A stretch of DNA of 47,313 nucleotides, taken from positions 1 through 47,313 of the forward strand of contig NZ_JASFYM010000016.1 of NCBI RefSeq assembly GCF_030055635.1. The letters are read 5' to 3'. Source of the stretch: Methanothrix sp. (lineage in GTDB: Archaea; Halobacteriota; Methanosarcinia; Methanotrichales; Methanotrichaceae). The notes beneath the pieces are model-generated. The model was not told where the DNA came from, ran no database searches, and saw only the letters and a list, made by a program, of their open reading frames with translations. Positions 41,201 to 47,313 of the stretch are shown in pieces. The translations under genes were made by a program, and so were the position numbers. Position 1 is the stretch's first letter. Each line of letters opens with the position of its first letter.

Positions 41201-43311
41201 GATCCGGGATGATGTTTAATCCTGACGGAACCATGACAATGCCTTACTGGGTTAGAGATAGTTTACCATATACGGGTTGGAAAAACCGGGCGAGCAACCC
41301 TGTAAATGGGCTGTATCCAGAATGTTCTCCAGATCCGGCCACAGAGGACGTCTCGCATTTCACGCTGACCCTGCGATTCATGGTTGAGGCCTGGCAGATG
41401 GGTATTGTATTCGAGGATAAGGATCTCGAGGCGGTCGCCCGAACATTTGCGGAGCGTTTATGGAGGCCATCCTCGGTCATGGCAGACGAGCTGTGCGATC
41501 CGGACTGGCGTAAGGGATTTTATCTTGCCCACAATCTTGATGGTGAATCCCAAGCCTACGACTATGCAGCTGCAACCTTTGCACTGCTTTCGCGTTGGGA
41601 TGCGACGATATTGAGCCATGCATTGGAGGTGTACAGGTCTCGATATAGCGATATAAATTGTGTTGACAAAGACTATCTCTATGGCGAGGTGATGCTGGGG
41701 TGGAGCGTTCTGGCTGGAGGCGGTGAGCTTTGGATGGGCAAGCTACAGGAAAAGCCGCTTTATCCATTCACATTGCGCTTCAGTGCGGATCAGTATGTTA
41801 AGAGTTCACGCTTGATCTCTCTTGATGATAGCGGAGTTCCTGTGACCGATTATGGTTCTTTGCATGGTGGAGCAGGGAAGCGATATAATCCTACTTTTAT
41901 TTCGAACTATGCGCTCGCACTGTACCGAGATTTCCTGAGTACCAAGGATCCTTCATTGCTCGAGGCATTTAATAAGCAGGTGCATTGGCTACTTGAGCAC
42001 AAAACACAAAGGCAAAACAGAGGCATTGAGTTCTGGGTATGGGAGTTTGATTTTAATAATCCAACATTTGAAGCTAAAGCTCCATGGGTCTCAGCTCTTT
42101 CACAGGGAAGGGTGTTATCTGTGTTTCTGGCTGCATATGATCTTACAAATGATCCACATTACCTCCGTGCAGCAGAGTACACATTTCGTTCTTTCCTTGT
42201 TCCAGCATCTGAGGGAGGCGTCTCGACTTTCGAGAATAATGTGGCTTGGTACGAGGAGGTGGCAGATTATGATGCGCCATCTGCAAAAATCCTGAACGGG
42301 CATATCGCTGCAGTGCAAGGGTTATGGACATTTTGGAAATGGACTGGTCGAGAGGATGTAAAGCGATATCTTGACATTGGGATCGCAGCGGTGAAAAGAG
42401 ATATAGCCACCTACGACGCTGGGTTTCTTTCTTACTATAGCCAATATCCAACCAACCCACGAATATATGCCCCATCTGGAGACTATAACACGCTTCATGT
42501 CCACCAGCTTCTCTGGCTTTATGATGCTACCGAGGAATCCATATTCCTCAATTATGCTCTGCAGTTTGCCAGCTATGATTCACCAATGTGGAACATCACA
42601 ACCGCAGGTTCTACGGACCCGATCGGTCATGGTCCAGATAAGCTGTTTTTCCAGATGGGCAGCCAGTTCTGGTCACATAACGAGTTTCCAACCTGGGTGG
42701 TTTTAGACTTACACGAACTGAGGGAGATAGATGGAATAGCAGTATTTGGTTACACAAACAAATCTACGCCACGCAACCTTGAGGTTCTAGTCTCAAAGAA
42801 TGGAAAGGATTGGATTAAGATATTGGAGAGAGTCAATAACACAGAGATACAAATAATTGAAAGTTTCGAGCCTGTTTTAGCCCGTTTTGTTAAGCTTGTA
42901 ATCTTCAACGATAATGGCAATAATAATGTGGCACTAACTGGCTTTGCAGTTCTAGGAAATGCGAGAGGGTCCATAGCGGTCTCTGATTGGAAATCTTTTA
43001 GCTCGGGGAACTTGCCAGCTCATGTATTTGGCAAAGGATGGAATATTCCGGAGATTGGGTGGATTGTTGTATATTTGGGAGATCCGATTCCAAAAGATAT
43101 TTTCATCAAGCTCGAAGGTTGTTACCGCCAGTGTTGCTTTACACTTCTCGAGACCAGAGACCTTAAGGAATACAGGACAATCTCCCCTGATGTTTCCGCG
43201 ACAAAGGATGGGCTGAACATAGCGCTTCATAATTTGAATTCGAGCTATCTTAAGATCGTGTTTCATGGAGGCTGCAAGGGAGGAAAACTTACTGTGAGGG
43301 ATTTTGCATGA
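41158..43311 (+). CDS. D-glucuronyl C5-epimerase-like protein with discoidin domain (C-terminal part)
   Basis: A 717-residue frame. An (alpha/alpha)-barrel-type region runs to about residue 460. Its second half (SQGRVLSVFLAAYDLTNDPHY, EGGVSTFENN, ILNGHIAAVQGLWTFWKWTG, YDAGFLSYYSQYPTNPRIYA) matches the C-terminal domain of heparosan-type glucuronyl C5-epimerases. Residues about 485-600 look like an F5/8 type C (discoidin) sugar-binding domain, and a further beta-domain ends the protein. It would flip uronic acid units at C5 in an exported glycan. It overlaps the upstream half by 43 bp; the internal ATG at 41158 has no Shine-Dalgarno. It ends ATGA with the next start. Confidence 0.75.
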   Translation: MQYLERANALARKVRSGMMFNPDGTMTMPYWVRDSLPYTGWKNRASNPVNGLYPECSPDPATEDVSHFTLTLRFMVEAWQMGIVFEDKDLEAVARTFAERLWRPSSVMADELCDPDWRKGFYLAHNLDGESQAYDYAAATFALLSRWDATILSHALEVYRSRYSDINCVDKDYLYGEVMLGWSVLAGGGELWMGKLQEKPLYPFTLRFSADQYVKSSRLISLDDSGVPVTDYGSLHGGAGKRYNPTFISNYALALYRDFLSTKDPSLLEAFNKQVHWLLEHKTQRQNRGIEFWVWEFDFNNPTFEAKAPWVSALSQGRVLSVFLAAYDLTNDPHYLRAAEYTFRSFLVPASEGGVSTFENNVAWYEEVADYDAPSAKILNGHIAAVQGLWTFWKWTGREDVKRYLDIGIAAVKRDIATYDAGFLSYYSQYPTNPRIYAPSGDYNTLHVHQLLWLYDATEESIFLNYALQFASYDSPMWNITTAGSTDPIGHGPDKLFFQMGSQFWSHNEFPTWVVLDLHELREIDGIAVFGYTNKSTPRNLEVLVSKNGKDWIKILERVNNTEIQIIESFEPVLARFVKLVIFNDNGNNNVALTGFAVLGNARGSIAVSDWKSFSSGNLPAHVFGKGWNIPEIGWIVVYLGDPIPKDIFIKLEGCYRQCCFTLLETRDLKEYRTISPDVSATKDGLNIALHNLNSSYLKIVFHGGCKGGKLTVRDFA

Positions 43312-44447
43312 TTGCATATCAAATGTGTACGCGTTGTGTGATGGACACGACTGCGGAAGAGATCTCCTTTGATTCAAGCGGTATTTGCAGTTTCTGTCAT
43401 AGCTTCGACGAAAACGTGAAACCCGTTCTGGATCGCGCCGGTTCTACAGAAGGTAGGAGATTACTTAATCGGATTGTTGCCTCTATAAAGAACTCTGCCC
43501 ACGGAAAACCTTACGACTCCATCTTGGGCATAAGCGGTGGGACTGATAGCTCTTACCTAGCATATCTGGCCTCAGAGCTTGGATTGCGACCACTGCTAGT
43601 AAATGTCGATACTGGCTGGGACACGCCGGAGTCGAAGAGCAACGTTGAGAACCTTGTGAGCAAGCTTGGGTTCGATTTGGAGATCATCACTGTCGATTGG
43701 GATGAGATGCGCGATCTGCAGCTGGCCTTTTATAGGTCGTCTGTGAAGAACTGCGAGATCCCTCAAGACCATGCTTTTCTGGCAGCTCTCTATAAAAAGG
43801 CAGCCCAAGAAGACGTCCGTTATATACTAACTGGAGGAAATCTTGCAACCGAGTCAGTTCTTCCCCGATCTTGGGGCTACAATGCGGGTGATCTGCGCCA
43901 TCTTCTTGCAATTCACAGTCGCTTCGGCACCAGGCCTCTGAGGAAGTTTCCGACTCTGAGCTTCTGGCGGCGTTATTTGTACTATCCCTTTGTGCGCAGT
44001 ATCCGAGAGGTGAGGCTCCTCAACTATGTGCCATACAACAAAAATAAGGCAAAACGAATATTAGCTGAGAAGTTTGGTTGGCAGGACTACGGAGCCAAGC
44101 ATTACGAATCTGTCTTAACAAGATTTTTCCAGGGATACTATCTCCCAACCAAGTTTGGTATCGACAAACGAAAAGCGCATCTATCAAGTCTTATACTTTC
44201 AGGGCAAATAACACGGGAGCAGGCACTGGAGGAGTTAAAGAAACCACCGTATCCTAATGAGGAGCTGCTCCAGAAGGATAAGACGTATATCGCGGAACGT
44301 CTTGGCCTATCCCTCTCAGAATGGGAGGAGATTCTAGCTCTCCCCCCAAGACAGCACGAGGATTTTCCTTCATCCAAATTGCTGTTTGCATTTAAAGATG
44401 GACTGGTGAAAGCAACCGGTATCAGACGGAGGCGTTACAGGTTATAA
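43308..44447 (+). CDS. N-acetyl sugar amidotransferase (WbpG/PseA-like)
   Basis: A 379-residue PP-loop ATPase. CTRCVMDTT with CSFC forms the N-terminal zinc site, and SGGTDSSYLAYLA is the PP-loop. LTGGNLATESVLPRSWGYN is the conserved middle. Such enzymes add ammonia to a UDP-N-acetylsugar (making the acetamidino or amidine group, as in LPS O-antigens or in legionaminic/pseudaminic acid). The usual HisH/HisF-like glutaminase partners are not in the window. The start ATG overlaps the epimerase stop by 4 bp. Confidence 0.85.
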   Translation: MIAYQMCTRCVMDTTAEEISFDSSGICSFCHSFDENVKPVLDRAGSTEGRRLLNRIVASIKNSAHGKPYDSILGISGGTDSSYLAYLASELGLRPLLVNVDTGWDTPESKSNVENLVSKLGFDLEIITVDWDEMRDLQLAFYRSSVKNCEIPQDHAFLAALYKKAAQEDVRYILTGGNLATESVLPRSWGYNAGDLRHLLAIHSRFGTRPLRKFPTLSFWRRYLYYPFVRSIREVRLLNYVPYNKNKAKRILAEKFGWQDYGAKHYESVLTRFFQGYYLPTKFGIDKRKAHLSSLILSGQITREQALEELKKPPYPNEELLQKDKTYIAERLGLSLSEWEEILALPPRQHEDFPSSKLLFAFKDGLVKATGIRRRRYRL

Positions 44448-44467
44448 TGCTGCATGGACGTGACCCC

Positions 44468-45583
44468 ATGAAGAAGGTTGTCCATCTCACCACCGTCCAC
44501 CCCTCCTTCGACACCCGCATCTTCCACAAGGAGTGCAGGACTCTGGCCAGCGCAGGCTATGACGTCTCCCTGATAGTGCAGCATGATCGTAACGAGGTCC
44601 TTGATGGAATAAGGATAATAGCCCTGCCAAGGCCCAGGAACCGCCTCCACCGCATCCTGGGGCTCACCTGGCAGGCATTCAGACTTGCGATTCGCCAGCA
44701 AGCAGACCTCTATCACTTCCACGACCCGGAGCTACTTCCGGTGGGTGTCATGCTCAAGCTGTTTACACACGCGAAGGTCATCTACGACGTCCACGAGGAC
44801 GTGCCCCAGCAGATACTCACCAAGCACTGGATCGCCGCGCCCCTCAGGCGCCCGCTCTCAATGGCTTTCAACATCGCTGAGAAGCTCATGGCTAGAGCGC
44901 TAGATACAGTGGTCGTAGCCACTGAGGGGATAGCCGAGAAGTTCGAGCGGCTGGATCCAGTTGTGATACACAATTACCCGGATCTGAGGATGCTGCCAAT
45001 CACCCCGAGAATATCAAAAGAAGAGAAAGATAATGTTTTGGTCTATGTGGGGGGAATTAGCCGACTTCGAGGAGTAATTGATTTGATTCGAGCTCTAGAG
45101 ATCTTGGATTCATCATGGAACGTGCGCTTGGACCTTATCGGGCGGTTTGAGCCCCCCACCCTTGAGAGGGAGCTTCAGATGATGCCTGGATATAGGCGTG
45201 TGAGCTTCCTTGGATGGCTTCAACCGAAAAGGGTTTACGAGCATTTGCACAAATCACATATAGGTCTTGTATGTCTCCATCCTGAACCCAGATACGTTTT
45301 AAGCCTCCCTGTCAAGCTCTTCGAGTACATGGCCGCTGGACTTCCAGTGATCGCCTCGAACTTTCCTCTATGGAGGCAGATCATCGAGGGGGCCCGCTGT
45401 GGAATCACTGTCGATCCGCTGAAACCCGGAGAGATAGCAGAGGCGATTGAGTACCTGATAACACACCCTGAGGAGGCGCGAGTGATGGGCGAGAACGGCC
45501 AGCGCGCTGTGGTGGAAAGATATAACTGGGAAAATGAGGGGAAGAAGCTTATCAGACTGTATGAGGAGCTTTTGAGACAATGA
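44468..45583 (+). CDS. Glycosyltransferase family 4 (GT4)
   Basis: A 371-residue GT-B enzyme. MKKVVHLTTVHPSFDTRIFH starts the N-terminal Rossmann half (substrate side). YVGGISRLRGVIDLIRALEI and LPVKLFEYMAAGLPVIASNF form the C-terminal nucleotide-sugar half, with the E-x7-E type segment around KLFEYMAAG. It adds a sugar to the growing lipid-linked unit. I chose the ATG at 44468; one at 44447 overlaps the previous stop by one base. Its GC content returns to the genome's usual level. Confidence 0.88.
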   Translation: MKKVVHLTTVHPSFDTRIFHKECRTLASAGYDVSLIVQHDRNEVLDGIRIIALPRPRNRLHRILGLTWQAFRLAIRQQADLYHFHDPELLPVGVMLKLFTHAKVIYDVHEDVPQQILTKHWIAAPLRRPLSMAFNIAEKLMARALDTVVVATEGIAEKFERLDPVVIHNYPDLRMLPITPRISKEEKDNVLVYVGGISRLRGVIDLIRALEILDSSWNVRLDLIGRFEPPTLERELQMMPGYRRVSFLGWLQPKRVYEHLHKSHIGLVCLHPEPRYVLSLPVKLFEYMAAGLPVIASNFPLWRQIIEGARCGITVDPLKPGEIAEAIEYLITHPEEARVMGENGQRAVVERYNWENEGKKLIRLYEELLRQ

Positions 45584-46818
45584 ACATCTGGATCTTCAAC
45601 GAGAACGCCTACTCACCTGACCTTCCCGGAGGCACCAGGCACTACGATCTGAGCAGAGAGCTGGTCAGGCGCGGGCACAGTGTGAGCATTTTCGCAACAA
45701 GCTTCCACCATCATATGCATAAGGAGGTCCGTCTGCAGCCGGGTGAGGACTGGAGGATCGAGGAGTTCGAGGGCGTGCGTTTCGTCTGGATCCGCACACC
45801 TCCATACCAGCGGAACGACTGGCGCAGGGTGAGAAACATGGTTGCGTTCATGCTCCGATCCTGGCGGCTGGGGGAGAGGATCTCCAGGATCGCGCCGGAG
45901 GTGGGAACGCCTGATGTGATCATAGGCTCCTCTCCACATCTTCTGAACCCCCTTGCAGCATGGATGGTTGCGAGGCGCTTCCGAGTGCCCTTTGTGATGG
46001 AGGTTCGAGACCTGTGGCCGCAGACGATCATCGATATGGGCGTCATGGGCCCCAGCCATCCGATTATAAAAGCTCTCCAGGTACTGGAGCGGTTTCTGTA
46101 CCATAGGGCCACCCGCATAATCACCCTGCTGCCAATGTCTCACGAATACATCACAGCCTGCGGGATCTCGCGCGACAAAATTATATGGATCCCGAATGGA
46201 GTGGATCTATCCCGCTTCAGCAGAGCTTCAACGAAACCAGCGAACCACGATGGATTCCAGGTGATGTACCTCGGTGCGCACGGCCAGGCCAATGCTCTCG
46301 ATGTGCTGCTCGATGCGGCAAGGATTATCCAGGAGAGAGGCCTCAGTGAGATACGCTTTGTCCTCATGGGGGATGGCCCGGAGAAGCCCAGGCTGATCAA
46401 GATGGCAGAAGAGCTTGGGCTTGAGAATGTGGAGTTCAGGAATCCTGTGCCGAAAAGCAAGGTACCAGATGTTCTTAGTGAAGCTGATGCCTTTTTGTTT
46501 AACTTGGAAGACGTTGCAGTTTTCAGATACGGCATCAGCCCCAACAAGCTCTTTGACTTCATGGCGGTTGGCAATCCTGTGATCTCCTCCGTGCAGGCGC
46601 CGGCAAACCCCGTGGATGCAGCACACTGCGGGTTCACCATACAGCCGAGGGATCCGGAAGCAATGGCTGAGGCGATCATAAGGCTCTATAGCATGCCTCA
46701 GGATGCACGAGAGGAGATGGGCCGCGCGGGGCGGGACTACGTGGAAAAGCATCATGACATCGCCAGGCTCGCAGAACGACTTGAAGACACGCTGGCTCAA
46801 ATCCTGAGCGGGCCTTGA
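45580..46818 (+). CDS. Glycosyltransferase family 4, WbuB-like
   Basis: A 412-residue GT-B enzyme similar in layout to WbuB (fucosaminyl/acetaminosugar transferase). The start MNIWIFNENAYSPDLPGGTR, the middle VMEVRDLWPQTIIDMGVM and YLGAHGQANALDVLLDAA, and SPNKLFDFMAVGNPVISSVQ in the C-half are family marks. It begins 4 bp before the previous gene ends (ATGA), so translation is coupled. It likely acts on an amino sugar, in line with the amidotransferase. Confidence 0.9.
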   Translation: MNIWIFNENAYSPDLPGGTRHYDLSRELVRRGHSVSIFATSFHHHMHKEVRLQPGEDWRIEEFEGVRFVWIRTPPYQRNDWRRVRNMVAFMLRSWRLGERISRIAPEVGTPDVIIGSSPHLLNPLAAWMVARRFRVPFVMEVRDLWPQTIIDMGVMGPSHPIIKALQVLERFLYHRATRIITLLPMSHEYITACGISRDKIIWIPNGVDLSRFSRASTKPANHDGFQVMYLGAHGQANALDVLLDAARIIQERGLSEIRFVLMGDGPEKPRLIKMAEELGLENVEFRNPVPKSKVPDVLSEADAFLFNLEDVAVFRYGISPNKLFDFMAVGNPVISSVQAPANPVDAAHCGFTIQPRDPEAMAEAIIRLYSMPQDAREEMGRAGRDYVEKHHDIARLAERLEDTLAQILSGP

Positions 46819-47189
46819 GATTTGCAGAAAGGGGGCCACACGCCTATCACCTCCCCGACGTCCGCCCCTGGCTCGCTCAGACGAGCGTCTTCGTGCTGCC
46901 GTCCTTTTACAGAGAGGGCGTGCCCCGCAGCACCCAGGAGGCGATGGCGATGGCCCGGCCCGTTATCACGACAGACGCCCCGGGATGCCGCGAGACCGTG
47001 ATCGATGGCGTTAACGGCTTCCTGGTGCCGCCCCGCGATGCCAGCGCCCTGGCGGATGCGATGGAGCGGTTCGTGCTGGAGCCGGAGCTGATAGAGCGGA
47101 TGGGCGCAGCCAGCCGCAGGATCGCCGAGGAGCGGTTCGATGTGCGGAGGATCAACAGAAGAATTATGGAGGCGATGGGTCTCGGATGA
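46815..47189 (+). pseudogene. Truncated GT4 glycosyltransferase (C-terminal part)
   Basis: Only the C-terminal 124 residues of a GT4 enzyme remain: DVRPWLAQTSVFVLPSFYRE, GVPRSTQEAMAMARPVITTD and GCRETVIDGVNGFLVPPRD. The N-terminal 230-250 residues are missing; the frame opens at a TTG that overlaps the end of the previous gene. A deletion has probably joined the two. It could be expressed as a fragment but cannot be active alone. Confidence 0.8.
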
Positions 47190-47250
47190 TAGAGAATAGC
47201 AGGGCGCAAACTCCAATCTTTGGAGTAAGCCCGTACGCAATATAGAAGGA
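47189..47250 (+). repeat. Hairpin repeat copy 4 (before tnpB)
   Basis: GATAGAGAATAGCAGGGCGC at 47189 onward, then a 6-bp hairpin ACTCCA-ATCTT-TGGAGT (47210-47226), then AAGCCCGTAC (47227-47236). It is about 80% identical to copy 2 over the first 32 bp. It lies directly before a tnpB-like start, which ties the whole repeat group to IS200/IS605-type elements. Confidence 0.65.
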
Positions 47251-47262
47251 GCAACGATCGAG

Positions 47263-47313
47263 ATGAGATCTGCTTACAGGTTCCGGTTGTATCCGACTGA
47301 GGCTCAGATCAAA
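47263..47313 (+). CDS. tnpB: TnpB-like (IS200/IS605, IS1341-type) protein, partial
   Basis: Only the first 17 codons are inside the window: MRSAYRFRLYPTEAQIK. This is the typical TnpB/OrfB N-terminus (YRFRLYPT). TnpB is an RNA-guided nuclease carried by such elements and may have no partner transposase. AGAAGGAG lies about 11 bp before the ATG. Whether it is intact cannot be seen. Confidence 0.75.
   Translation, partial: MRSAYRFRLYPTEAQIK

Noticed and set aside
1-47313. CRISPR array, rRNA, or replication origin
   Set aside because: I saw no regularly spaced repeats, no rRNA sequence and no Cdc6/Orc gene with origin-type repeats. The AT-rich block near 7200 has no other origin sign.

Overview
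The window is from a methanogenic archaeon. The evidence is a tungsten/molybdenum formylmethanofuran dehydrogenase operon (fwdDBAC), F420-dependent methylene-H4MPT dehydrogenase (mtd), coenzyme F420 synthesis (cofG), glycerol-1-phosphate dehydrogenase for archaeal lipids, archaeal PurP, the siroheme-based haem route (ahb), and TATA-box promoters. The overall character (moderately GC-rich, AGG/AGA arginine codons, many TTG starts, several DUF families known from methanogens) best fits a Methanothrix/Methanosaeta-like member of the Methanosarcinales. That genus assignment is an inference.

Layout. 0.3-3.5 kb (minus): cofG, a UPF0179 cysteine protein, egsA and an orphan SsuB/TauB-type ABC ATPase. 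3.8-8.2 kb: a secreted DUF4139-like protein, argS, a small secreted protein and a small archaeal DUF protein. 8.4-9.6 kb: scarred DNA with a decayed transposase and a short HTH regulator. 9.9-15.3 kb: hsp20, tsr3, valS, a CYTH protein and mtd. 15.6 kb: tRNA-Gly(GCC). 16-18.4 kb (minus): a zinc/manganese ABC transporter (znuA-C-B). 18.6-20.6 kb: a TudS-like protein, a PH-domain protein and purP. 20.6-24.8 kb (minus): fwdD-B-A-C. 24.8-28.4 kb: a noncoding stretch with two structured repeats, a pRiA4b ORF-3-like protein, endonuclease III and two membrane or secreted unknowns. 28.4-30.9 kb (minus): DUF2193, DUF2180 and aquaporin in one operon. 31.5-35.3 kb (plus): a tight chain asd - haem synthase (ahbD-like) - siroheme decarboxylase - thioredoxin - metallo-beta-lactamase protein. 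35.3-36.9 kb: a small conserved protein and an acylphosphatase/coiled-coil fusion.

37.2-47.2 kb is a surface-polysaccharide island on the plus strand. It holds a truncated UDP-sugar dehydrogenase, a Wzx-type flippase, a Wzy-like polymerase, a large D-glucuronyl C5-epimerase-like/discoidin protein broken by an 11-bp tandem duplication, an N-acetyl sugar amidotransferase, two GT4 glycosyltransferases and a truncated third. Part of the island (about 38.8-44.4 kb, strongest over 38.8-40.1 kb) is clearly AT-richer than the rest, which suggests transfer. The window closes with the first 17 codons of a TnpB-like (IS200/IS605, IS1341-type) gene. Four scattered copies of a hairpin repeat, one of them directly before that gene, look like ends of this type of element.

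Functionally, Fwd and Mtd catalyse steps of the C1 branch of methanogenesis. The island would build and export a glycan that probably contained uronic acid at some stage. The most unusual observations are the epimerase gene split by a removable 11-bp duplication, a gene with an ideal Shine-Dalgarno but only an AUA codon to start from, the dispersed hairpin elements, and the DUF2193-DUF2180-aquaporin operon.
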